From an uncultured Clostridia bacterium (lineage in GTDB: Bacteria > Bacillota > Clostridia > Christensenellales > Aristaeellaceae), in NCBI GenBank assembly GCA_934630705.1, contig CAKTWP010000035.1, forward strand, positions 1 through 17,301: a DNA stretch of 17,301 nt, in the 5' to 3' direction. Below, piece by piece: positions 1 through 5,781 of this stretch; position 1 is the first letter of the stretch, and each line of letters starts with the position of its first letter. The position numbers and the translations under genes were made by a program. The notes below the pieces were generated by a model. It saw nothing but the letters and a program-made list of their open reading frames with translations. It ran no database searches and was not told the DNA's origin.

Positions 1-1073
1 TCGCCGTAGGTGGTGTTGGGGCAGCCGCCGAAGAAGGAGCCCACGATGGAGCCCACGCCGTCGCCGATCAGGGTGCGGTCCAGGCCGGGATCGGTGATCA
101 GGTCGCGGTTGATGATGCTGGAGACGTTCTTGTGGTCAGCGATGTGCTCAGCCAGGGTGACGAAGGCCACGGGGGCGAAGAGCAGGAACAGACTCACCAC
201 GTCGGAGATGCTGGTGATGGTATTGGGCGCGTCCTTGTAGACCCCGAACATGCCCAGGAACGTGAACCGGGGAAGCTTGAACAGCTGCACGTTGTCGAAG
301 GCGGAGAGATGCACCAGCTGCAGCGCTTCGCAGCCCGTGGCGTTGCCGATGAAGGTCAGCACCAGCGCGATCACGTAAGCGCCCAGAATGCCGATGATGA
401 AGGGAACCATCTTCATGCTCTTGTTGCCCTTCACGGAGGCGAACACCGTGATGAAGAAGGCCAGGATGCCTACCAGGATGGCCACCAGGTTGTAGCCCGT
501 AGCCGTAGCGGCGGCGGTAATTTCGCCAATCGCGTTGGAAATCTGGTCGATGCTGGTTACATCCGCAAGTTTGGACTGCACAAGCCCCAGCATTTGAGAC
601 ATGTTCATATCGCCGTTCAGATTTGCAAGGTTATTCACGGCGCTGCCGCACAGGCTCAGGCCGATCAGGGCCACGGTGGGGCCGATGACCACGGGGGGCA
701 GCAGCTTGTTCACCCAGCCGGAGCCGGTCTTTTTGATAATCAGGGCGATGACCACGTACACCAGACCCGCGAACACCGTGCCCACAAACACGCCCAGGAA
801 GCCGTAGGCGCATGCGCCGGCCAGGGGGCTGATGAAGGCGAAGGAGCTGCCCAAGAATACGGGGCTCTTTTTCCGGGTGGCAGCGAAGATGTAGAACAGG
901 GTGCCCATGCCGGCACCAAGCAGCGCGGCAGGCTGGTTCAGGTACAGGCCCGTGCCGTCAGCCAGGATCGGCACCAGCAGCGTGGCGGCCATGATCGCCA
1001 GCAGCTGCTGGAAAGCGTAGATCAGGTTCTTTTTAATCGGCGGCTTGTCGTTGATGTCGTAGACCAGTTTCAT
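1..1073 (-). CDS. uraA: Uracil permease (NCS2 family), 3' end cut by window edge
   Basis: This is an integral membrane uracil:proton symporter of the nucleobase-cation-symport 2 family, which imports uracil for pyrimidine salvage. The first 357 residues are visible and the stop codon lies outside the window. Many hydrophobic membrane segments are present. Family motifs are AEHIADH (308-314, with the conserved Glu309 of the substrate site), RDLITDPGLDRTLIGDG (323-339) and GGCPNTTYG (349-357). Compared with E. coli UraA there is an extra polar stretch at about residues 143-195 between membrane segments. The ATG at 1071-1073 is preceded by a GGGGGG ribosome binding site at 1083-1088. The upstream PyrR-type attenuator, which normally controls pyrimidine genes, independently supports uracil rather than xanthine as substrate. 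Family assignment is firm; the exact substrate is inferred. Confidence 0.93.
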   Translation of the reverse strand, partial: MKLVYDINDKPPIKKNLIYAFQQLLAIMAATLLVPILADGTGLYLNQPAALLGAGMGTLFYIFAATRKKSPVFLGSSFAFISPLAGACAYGFLGVFVGTVFAGLVYVVIALIIKKTGSGWVNKLLPPVVIGPTVALIGLSLCGSAVNNLANLNGDMNMSQMLGLVQSKLADVTSIDQISNAIGEITAAATATGYNLVAILVGILAFFITVFASVKGNKSMKMVPFIIGILGAYVIALVLTFIGNATGCEALQLVHLSAFDNVQLFKLPRFTFLGMFGVYKDAPNTITSISDVVSLFLLFAPVAFVTLAEHIADHKNVSSIINRDLITDPGLDRTLIGDGVGSIVGSFFGGCPNTTYG

Positions 1074-1101
1074 TGGTGCATCCCCCCGTCAAAGAATCTT
1101 T

Positions 1102-1125
1102 ATATTAGCGCTTCCGCGTTAATAT
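1102..1125 (-). other. Hairpin between the attenuator terminator and the uraA ribosome binding site
   Basis: In the uraA mRNA this stretch can fold into a 6-bp stem (ATATTA with TAATAT), one mismatch, a 3-bp CGC/GCG stem and a GGAA tetraloop. It lies 13 bases upstream of the GGGGGG ribosome binding site and is separate from the PyrR terminator. It could be an RNA stabiliser or a DNA palindrome for a regulator; no known element is recognised. Confidence 0.45.
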
Positions 1126-1142
1126 CCGCTTTGGGCTCATGC

Positions 1143-1177
1143 AAAAAGGCCTTGCCCCGACAGCACAGGGCAAGACC
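1143..1177 (-). terminator. Intrinsic terminator of the PyrR attenuator in the uraA leader
   Basis: On the minus strand a 10-bp GC-rich stem (GGTCTTGCCC with GGGCAAGGCC) closes a short loop and is followed by TTTTT. It sits between the promoter and the uraA start, so it is an attenuator and not the end of a gene. The 5' arm (TCTTGCC) is also complementary to GGCAAGA at 1226-1232 in the PyrR-binding hairpin, so an alternative antiterminator pairing is possible. Confidence 0.88.
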
Positions 1178-1214
1178 TTCATCGCGCAAAGAAAGCGCGT
1201 ATGATCGCGTGAAT

Positions 1215-1254
1215 GACGCTTCGTCTCTTGCCGGTCTCTCTGTACCGTCTTAAA
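1215..1254 (-). promoter_or_regulatory. PyrR-binding RNA hairpin (anti-antiterminator)
   Basis: The uraA leader RNA carries TTTAAGACGG followed by ACAGAGAGACCGGCAAGAG, which matches the conserved loop and purine-rich bulge of PyrR binding sites in Bacillota pyr leaders (CAGAGAGRCYGGCAAG type). GACG at 1246-1249 can pair with CGTC at 1215-1218, and CGGT with ACCG forms the upper stem. In known systems PyrR bound to UMP stabilises this hairpin and so favours the downstream terminator, shutting off uracil uptake when pyrimidines are plentiful. The pyrR gene itself is not in the window. Confidence 0.87.
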
Positions 1255-1269
1255 GATGAACCATGAATG

Positions 1270-1298
1270 ATTATAACGTATCGTTCCCCATCTGTCAA
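1270..1298 (-). promoter_or_regulatory. Consensus SigA promoter of uraA
   Basis: On the minus strand TTGACA (1293-1298) and TATAAT (1270-1275) are separated by exactly 17 bases, a perfect consensus. An A/T-rich stretch just upstream (about 1299-1320) could act as an UP element. Transcription would begin near 1263, giving a leader of about 190 bases that contains the PyrR attenuator. Confidence 0.9.
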
Positions 1299-1405
1299 GG
1301 CATTTTTTACGAAAATTTCCGCTATGGGAGCGGCGATGTTTTTCTCATTCCTAATTTTAAGAACGTATAAAAGAACGCATGAAAAATGGAATCATCTTCC
1401 CGATC

Positions 1406-1470
1406 AAAAAACGCCCCGGATACCCAGGAAAAACAGAAATGCTGTCTTTCCGCAGGCTCCGGGGTGCGTT
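1406..1470 (-). terminator. Terminator of the rpmH-rnpA-yidD-yidC-jag operon
   Basis: On the minus strand, 86 bases after the jag stop, CCCCGGA pairs with TCCGGGG (plus ACG/CGT at the base) and is followed by TTTTTT. Inside the loop a second stem of 10 bp (GGAAAGACAG with CTGTTTTTCC) stacks on it, making a two-tier hairpin of about 60 bases. A weaker hairpin (CTGTA/TACAG plus CCCT/AGGG) lies at 1492-1523. The rest of the roughly 480-base gap between jag and uraA holds the uraA promoter and leader; no gene is seen in it. Confidence 0.75.
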
Positions 1471-1555
1471 GTCCATATGAATCTTATCGGCCTGTATTCC
1501 GCCCTTCAGGAGAGAGGGTACAGTCGGGGCGCTTGCAAAGGGAATGATCCCCCCG

Positions 1556-2503
1556 TTATTTCTCGGTTTTCAGAGTAATCACCACATGGCGATTGGGCTC
1601 CTCGCCCTCGGAATGGGTAGTCACGGCGGGATGATCCTGCAACGCGCTGTGGAGAATCCGGCGCTCATAGGGATTCATAGGCTCAAGCGACACCTTGCGG
1701 CCGGTTTTCTGGCAGCGGTTCGCCATCCGGTTCGCCAGGCGCACCAGCGCTTCTTCCCGCTTGGCGCGATAGCCTTCGGTGTCCAGGGTCACACGGGTGT
1801 AATTGTTCTGGCCCTTATTCACCAGCAGGCTGGTAAGATACTGCAGTGCATCCAGGGTTTCTCCCCGGCGGCCAATAAGAATCCCCAGGGTGTCCCCTTC
1901 CATGTTTACCCGCACGTTGCCTTCCTCATCGGTAGCCACGGCCACAGACACGTGCACGCCCATCAGTTCGGTCAGCTGCTGCAAAAATTCCTGCGCACGG
2001 CCAGCTGCGGTGGCGCGATCCGCCTGTTCGGCGGGCACGATTTCCTTGGGTTCCTTTACCTCACGAGCTTCTTTGGGCTCCCGGGGCTTCCGGGGCTTGG
2101 GCGCAGGCTTTTCTGCCTTCTCCTGCTGTTTCGGCGCCGGCTGCTCGGCCTTGGGCGCTTCTTCCATCAATACGGGCTTGGGCGCTTTGGGAGCCTGGGG
2201 CTTGACCGCGGGCTGCGCAGGCTTTTCCTGCTTGGGCTGGGGTGCCGCCTTGGGCGCGGGCTTTGGAGCAGGCTTTTCTTCCAGCGTGCCGGCAAAAATA
2301 TCCCGGGCCAGTGAATCCTCAGGTTCTTCTTCCTTCAAGGTCAGCCGCACCTTGGCAGGCCGAGAGCCGAACAGGCCGAACAGGCCCTTGCTGCCTTCCT
2401 CCAGAATGTCCACCGTCACATCGCTGATGGACGCGCCCAGCTGTTCCAGGCCCAGGGAGATGGCTTCTTCAATCGTTTTTGCGGAAACTTCTTGGCTTTT
2501 CAT
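1556..2503 (-). CDS. jag: Jag/KhpB-type RNA-binding protein (Jag-N, KH and R3H domains)
   Basis: This is the SpoIIIJ-associated protein Jag (KhpB/EloR), a cytoplasmic RNA-binding protein which in other Bacillota partners with KhpA and influences cell elongation and division. Residues 1-55 form the Jag-N domain, with the typical EEGSKGLFGLFG stretch (35-46). Residues 75-165 are a low-complexity Pro/Ala/Lys/Glu linker, probably disordered. The KH domain covers about 183-255, with the nucleic-acid-binding GRRG loop at 211-214. The R3H domain follows, with Arg281 and His285 spaced as R-x3-H. The protein is 315 residues, long for the family because of the linker. Its ATG overlaps the yidC stop by one base (TAATG), and GAGGGG lies upstream, so translation is probably coupled to yidC. 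The gene is last in the operon; mnmE, a common next gene, is missing. Confidence 0.94.
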   Translation of the reverse strand: MKSQEVSAKTIEEAISLGLEQLGASISDVTVDILEEGSKGLFGLFGSRPAKVRLTLKEEEPEDSLARDIFAGTLEEKPAPKPAPKAAPQPKQEKPAQPAVKPQAPKAPKPVLMEEAPKAEQPAPKQQEKAEKPAPKPRKPREPKEAREVKEPKEIVPAEQADRATAAGRAQEFLQQLTELMGVHVSVAVATDEEGNVRVNMEGDTLGILIGRRGETLDALQYLTSLLVNKGQNNYTRVTLDTEGYRAKREEALVRLANRMANRCQKTGRKVSLEPMNPYERRILHSALQDHPAVTTHSEGEEPNRHVVITLKTEK

Positions 2504-3558
2504 TATTTCACAGACCCCTCTCCGGTAACCGCATCGGCGTTTTTCTTATCCTTGCTTTCCAGGATCTTGGTAATCACAACGCTCTGCGCATACATGACCA
2601 CGTTGGACGTGACCCAATAAATGGCGAAACCGGCGTTGGAGGACAAGCAGAAGTAGATGGACAGAATAGGGAAGAACCACTTCATGAACCCGTTCATGCC
2701 CTTTTGCTGATCATTTTGCATCGTGGTCTGCTGCTGTTGCATCTGGGGGTTAAACAGCGTCTGCAGCACCTGGGTCACGCCAGCCAGCGCAGGCATAATC
2801 AGCAGGCCGTTGTAGTTCTGATACAGCGACACGCTCGTCAGGAACAGGTTCACGTTGGTCCAGCCGGGCACCGTGGCCACAGCCGCCTGATAGCTGGGGA
2901 TTTCGCCCAGCGCGATTACGATGGATTCCACGCTGGCTTTCATGGCGGCGTTATCCGCAAAGCAGGCAAGCAGCGCATCCAGATTCGCATCCACGGACAG
3001 GGTCTTGGCCGCGGCCGCCAGCTGCGAATCAGACAGCAGTGCGCAGGCCTTTTTCCATACGTCCACCGTCAAAAACTGCAGGCTGCTGGCGTCGGGCGCG
3101 ATGGAGTTGAAGGGTGAATCGGCCATCCAGATATTCTTGATCCACAGGAAGCGATCCGCCGCGGTAACCACCTGCTCCTCTCCCGCCAGATAGCGGAAGG
3201 CCTGAAGCGCCAGCTGCTCGTTGGCAATGGCGCGCATGGCGGCAAACATGGCGATCATCAGCGGCCAGGTCAGCAGCAGCGGCAGGCAGCCGGACAGGGG
3301 ATTATAATGCTCTTTGCGCATCAGCTCCGCCTGCTTTTGCTGGAGCTTCTGCTTGTCGTTGCCATATTTCTTCTGCAGCGCGTCGATCTTGGGCTGAAGA
3401 AGCGTCATCTTGCGCATGCCCTTGCGGCTGCGATAGTCAAAGGGCATGCAGACCATGCGCATCAGCAGCGTGAAGATCATGATGGACACGCCGTAGTTAT
3501 TCACAATGCCGGTGATAGCCGAAAGCACGTCATACAAAAAGTTCGTAATCGCGTTCAA
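2503..3558 (-). CDS. yidC: Membrane protein insertase YidC/Oxa1 family with extracytoplasmic insertion
   Basis: YidC inserts and folds membrane proteins, alone or with SecYEG. The first membrane segment carries Arg34 (LLMRMVCMPF), matching the conserved hydrophilic-groove arginine of the family. It is followed by the charged cytoplasmic hairpin (about 41-85), then helices near 92-112, 250-270, 293-308 and 312-330. Two points are unusual. No N-terminal lipoprotein signal peptide is visible. About 95 residues (roughly 150-245) are inserted between FLWIKNIW and the next helix, where most Bacillota YidC proteins have a short loop. The start is read as TTG at 3556-3558: AGGAGGG lies at a proper distance upstream, the TTG overlaps the yidD stop (TTGA), and no suitable ATG precedes the first membrane segment. 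Confidence 0.92.
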   Translation of the reverse strand: MNAITNFLYDVLSAITGIVNNYGVSIMIFTLLMRMVCMPFDYRSRKGMRKMTLLQPKIDALQKKYGNDKQKLQQKQAELMRKEHYNPLSGCLPLLLTWPLMIAMFAAMRAIANEQLALQAFRYLAGEEQVVTAADRFLWIKNIWMADSPFNSIAPDASSLQFLTVDVWKKACALLSDSQLAAAAKTLSVDANLDALLACFADNAAMKASVESIVIALGEIPSYQAAVATVPGWTNVNLFLTSVSLYQNYNGLLIMPALAGVTQVLQTLFNPQMQQQQTTMQNDQQKGMNGFMKWFFPILSIYFCLSSNAGFAIYWVTSNVVMYAQSVVITKILESKDKKNADAVTGEGSVK

Positions 3559-3803
3559 GGATTTTCGTCCCTCCTAATGACAGCGCTGGGAGGCTGTGGC
3601 ACGGGATCATAGCCGCCCTTACAAAAGGGATGGCAGCGCAGAATGCGCCGCACAGCCAGCCACGTCCCCTTTGCCGCGCCAAAGCGCTCGATAGCAACCA
3701 GGGCGTATTCTGAGCACGTGGGGATAAAACGGCAGCAGCCCGGCTTGAGCGGGCTGAGATACCGCCTGTAAAACCGAATCATGGAAAGCAGCAGCCGCTT
3801 CAT
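3555..3803 (-). CDS. yidD: Membrane protein insertion efficiency factor YidD
   Basis: YidD is a small membrane-associated protein that assists YidC-dependent insertion; its mechanism is not well settled. The 82-residue product has the family core GCCRFIPTCSEYA (22-34) and ILRCHPFCKGGYDPVP (54-69), and a basic, amphipathic N-terminus. The length is normal. The start ATG overlaps the rnpA stop (ATGA, 3800-3803) and the stop overlaps the yidC start, so rnpA, yidD and yidC are probably translationally coupled. Confidence 0.94.
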   Translation of the reverse strand: MKRLLLSMIRFYRRYLSPLKPGCCRFIPTCSEYALVAIERFGAAKGTWLAVRRILRCHPFCKGGYDPVPQPPSAVIRRDENP

Positions 3804-4144
3804 GGGTTGGGCTTCGCTTCCTTATAGAGGTTCTGCTTGCGCAGCACATACCGCAGCGACCCGCACAGCCGGGCGAAATCCGCCGTGGCGGCCGCTTCCC
3901 GGGCCGTGACCACATACAGGCCCCGCTTGAGATTTGGCAGCTCCGCGCGGAAGGCTTCCCGCAGCCGGCGCTTCACCCGGTTTCGCGTGACGGCATTGCC
4001 GATTTTCTTGCTCACGGCAAAGCCCACCAGCAGCTTCGGCCCGCGGACGAACCCCACCGCCATTTCCCGGCAGGCTGCGCCCTTTCCTTTTTTATAGACA
4101 TAGCGGAACTGACCATTCTTCCGCAGGCGGTATTGCTGCTCCAT
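3800..4144 (-). CDS. rnpA: Ribonuclease P protein component
   Basis: This is the basic protein subunit of RNase P, which joins the catalytic RNA to trim the 5' leader of tRNA precursors. The 114-residue product has the family's RNR signature (NAVTRNRVKRRLRE, 50-63) and the LVGFAVSKKIG strand before it (39-49). The ATG at 4142-4144 is chosen because GGAGGA (4149-4154) lies directly upstream. An ATG six codons earlier is in frame but would overlap that ribosome binding site, and longer upstream extensions are not conserved-looking. The gene sits 191 bases after rpmH, a gap that holds a terminator-like hairpin, and overlaps yidD by four bases. Confidence 0.95.
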   Translation of the reverse strand: MEQQYRLRKNGQFRYVYKKGKGAACREMAVGFVRGPKLLVGFAVSKKIGNAVTRNRVKRRLREAFRAELPNLKRGLYVVTAREAAATADFARLCGSLRYVLRKQNLYKEAKPNP

Positions 4145-4256
4145 TGATTCCTCCAGCATTGCAAAGCCGGCCGGGCCAGCGGCGTAAATGCCCGCGCCGT
4201 GAAAGCATGTTGGGTGCCTGTCCCTCCCATGCCGCGCCGTCTTTGCACAATACAGC

Positions 4257-4305
4257 AAAACCCGCCCCACGTTTTGATGCACGGTGGCAAGCGCAGGGGC
4301 GGGCT
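4257..4305 (-). terminator. Terminator-like hairpin between rpmH and rnpA (attenuator candidate)
   Basis: On the minus strand AGCCCGCCCC (4296-4305) pairs with GGGGCGGGTT (4259-4268), ten base pairs with one G-U, around a 27-base loop, and the 3' arm runs into TTTT. It begins 31 bases after the rpmH stop. It looks like a leaky terminator that would let L34 be made in excess over RnpA and the downstream proteins. The short U-run and large loop argue for partial rather than full termination. No other promoter is obvious in the 191-base gap. Confidence 0.6.
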
Positions 4306-4335
4306 AAGCCATGCAAGGAAAGAAGCGGCGGCGGA

Positions 4336-4470
4336 TTAGACCGTCAGCTCCTTGCGGCCACGGCGACGGCGGGCGGCAAGCACGCGACGGCCGTTCTTGG
4401 TGCTCATGCGGGCACGGAAGCCATGAACCTTGTTGCGCTGGCGTTTCTTGGGCTGATAAGTGCGTTTCAT
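4336..4470 (-). CDS. rpmH: 50S ribosomal protein L34
   Basis: The 44-residue product begins MKRTYQPKKRQRNKVHGFR and ends RRGRKELTV, an unmistakable L34 of the large ribosomal subunit: very basic, with the conserved KRTYQPK start, HGFRARM and the Arg/Lys-rich tail. A GAAGGAG ribosome binding site sits 10-12 bases upstream of the ATG. It is the first gene of an operon continuing with rnpA, yidD, yidC and jag, with its own strong promoter at 4558-4586. The usual divergent or upstream neighbour dnaA is absent; a leftward coiled-coil gene lies there instead. Confidence 0.97.
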   Translation of the reverse strand: MKRTYQPKKRQRNKVHGFRARMSTKNGRRVLAARRRRGRKELTV

Positions 4471-4495
4471 GATTGCAACAACTCCTTCTAATTCC

Positions 4496-4514
4496 AAAAT
4501 GCCAAAGGCATTTT
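4496..4514 (-). other. Hairpin in the rpmH leader next to the ribosome binding site
   Basis: A perfect 8-bp inverted repeat, AAAATGCC and GGCATTTT with a 3-base loop, lies in the rpmH 5' leader about seven bases before the GAAGGAG ribosome binding site. The 3' arm ends in TTTT but no longer U-run follows. It may tune translation or mRNA stability. An autoregulatory role is only a guess. Confidence 0.5.
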
Positions 4515-4557
4515 ATCTCGCGCATTGTGATAGAAAGCACCACAAGACAGCCATTAT

Positions 4558-4586
4558 AGTATACCCATCGGGGAGACCGGTGTCAA
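4558..4586 (-). promoter_or_regulatory. SigA promoter of the rpmH operon
   Basis: On the minus strand TTGACA (4581-4586) and TATACT (4558-4563) are spaced by 17 bases. An A-rich stretch immediately upstream (about 4587-4625) resembles an UP element, as expected for a ribosomal protein promoter. No convincing terminator separates it from the preceding gene (stop at 4638), so some readthrough from the alr operon is likely. The leader would be about 80 bases. Confidence 0.85.
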
Positions 4587-4637
4587 GCTTTTTTCCGGCT
4601 TTCTTGCAGATTTCTTTCAAATTTCTGCCGTTTCTGT

Positions 4638-5264
4638 TCAGGGATGCACGGTAATTTCCTGCCGCAGCGCCCGCAGCGCGTCCAGCTGCTGGGAAAGGCC
4701 GTCGTCCGCCTGCTCCATCATCTGGGCCACCGCGCCATGCACCCGCATCGTATAGTCCTCGCATTCCCGATGGGCGGATTCCAGCAGCTCCTGGGCTTCC
4801 GCCTGCGCGCGGGCGATAATCTCGCTGTCGGCCACCATTTGCTGCGCCCGGGCCTGGGCGTCGGCCAGCACGGCGTTGGCCCGGTTCCGGGCGTCGGCCA
4901 CCATGGCGTTGGCCTGATCGGTGGCGGTGCGCATGGTTTCGCTGGCGCGGCTGTTGGCGTCGGCCAGCGTAGCCTGGGCCTGGCTGTTGGCGCTGTCCAC
5001 GGTGGTGCGCGCCTTCTGGTTGGCCTCCTTGGTGGTGTCCTCTGCCTGCCGGCGGCTTTCATCAATGATCTGCTGCTCCACGGCCAGCAGCTGGCGGGCC
5101 TGCTGCAGATCGTTGGGAATGCTCTGCTCCAGCTGCTGCATCAGGCGCAGCAATTCATCCTTGTCCACCATCACCCGGTTGGACAGCGGAATCGTACGCG
5201 CCCCGGAAACCAGCAGGTTCAGCCGGTCAATCAGTTCGAAGGTCATAAGCTTGGTGGATGACAT
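4638..5264 (-). CDS. Coiled-coil protein with 11-residue (hendecad) repeats, function unknown
   Basis: The 208-residue soluble protein has no membrane segment or signal peptide. Residues 1-50 are a short N-terminal region with DKDELLRLMQQLEQSIP (34-50). Residues about 52-165 are one long helix. Within 80-156 seven consecutive 11-residue units can be aligned (units begin at 80, 91, 102, 113, 124, 135 and 146), rich in Ala, Asn and Gln, for example DARNRANAVLA and DAQARAQQMVA. Such hendecads form right-handed or straight coiled coils like the stalk subunits of rotary ATPases, so automatic tools may call it ATP synthase subunit B/H-like or DivIVA-like; no ATPase genes are nearby. Genes of this kind commonly follow coaD in Clostridia (general recollection). 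It starts 19 bases after coaD, with GAGGGGGA before the ATG. A scaffold or division-associated role is possible but unproven. Confidence 0.8.
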   Translation of the reverse strand: MSSTKLMTFELIDRLNLLVSGARTIPLSNRVMVDKDELLRLMQQLEQSIPNDLQQARQLLAVEQQIIDESRRQAEDTTKEANQKARTTVDSANSQAQATLADANSRASETMRTATDQANAMVADARNRANAVLADAQARAQQMVADSEIIARAQAEAQELLESAHRECEDYTMRVHGAVAQMMEQADDGLSQQLDALRALRQEITVHP

Positions 5265-5283
5265 ATCGTTTCCCCCTCTTTAA

Positions 5284-5781
5284 TCAGACATGCTTTTGGG
5301 ATGAAAAGGCTGCCGTCACCTCAGACAGCACCTCCTTGGGCACATAAGGTGAAATATCCGCCCCAAAGGCAGCCAGCTGCCGCACCATGCTGGCGCTCAC
5401 ATCTGTCAATTCCGGCGCGGCGGGCAAAAAAATGGTTTCCTGGGCGGGATTAAGCTGGTGGTTGATCCGGGCCATGGCAGCCTCCATTTCCAGATCCGCC
5501 GCGCCCCGCACGCCCCGCACCACCACCGGGATCTCCATGCTACGCGTCAGCTCCGCCAGCAGCCCCCCGTGTGCAATCACCTGCACGTTGGGCAGCCCGG
5601 CGCAGGCCCGGCGTAGCATATCCACCCGTTCTTCCACGGAAAAACAGCCGCGCTTGTCCGGGTTGTGCAAAACCCCCACGATCACTTCGTCAAACATCCC
5701 GGCAGCCCGGCGGATGATGTCCATATGGCCGCAGGTGACCGGATCAAAGCTGCCCGGATAGAGGCAGCGCTTTGCGCTCAT
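5284..5781 (-). CDS. coaD: Pantetheine-phosphate adenylyltransferase (PPAT)
   Basis: PPAT transfers AMP from ATP to 4'-phosphopantetheine, giving dephospho-CoA, the penultimate step of coenzyme A synthesis. The 165-residue product has the nucleotidyltransferase signature YPGSFDPVTCGH (8-19, with the catalytic His19 of the T/HxGH motif), RGVR at 89-92, and a C-terminal VSASMVR (128-134) matching the S/T-S-S-x-VR motif of the family. The length is typical. The ATG overlaps the rsmD stop (ATGA, 5778-5781), with GGGGAGGA upstream. The rsmD-coaD pairing is common in Bacillota. Confidence 0.96.
   Translation of the reverse strand: MSAKRCLYPGSFDPVTCGHMDIIRRAAGMFDEVIVGVLHNPDKRGCFSVEERVDMLRRACAGLPNVQVIAHGGLLAELTRSMEIPVVVRGVRGAADLEMEAAMARINHQLNPAQETIFLPAAPELTDVSASMVRQLAAFGADISPYVPKEVLSEVTAAFSSQKHV

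Noticed and set aside
132..1253. Open frame of 373 codons on the plus strand across uraA
   Set aside because: Low-complexity His/Gln/Gly-rich translation, opposite a clear permease on the minus strand and running through its promoter leader.
1299..1405. Structured RNA gene (such as 6S or SRP RNA) in the jag-uraA gap
   Set aside because: Only short hairpins are seen, with no conserved core of a known RNA.
1544..2528. Plus-strand open frames over jag
   Set aside because: They are Gly/Leu/Phe- or Ser/Arg-rich reversals of the Pro/Ala/Lys linker of jag.
4092..4316. Small open frames in the rpmH-rnpA gap
   Set aside because: No frame has a plausible ribosome site and a coherent sequence; the region is better explained by a hairpin and the rnpA leader.
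4471..4637. Possible replication origin next to rpmH
   Set aside because: No cluster of DnaA boxes (TTATNCACA) and no AT-rich unwinding stretch were seen, and dnaA is not adjacent. The gap is explained by the rpmH promoter and leader.
4718..5261. True DNA tandem repeat in the coiled-coil gene
   Set aside because: The repetition is at protein level with divergent codons; no exact DNA repeat unit is seen.
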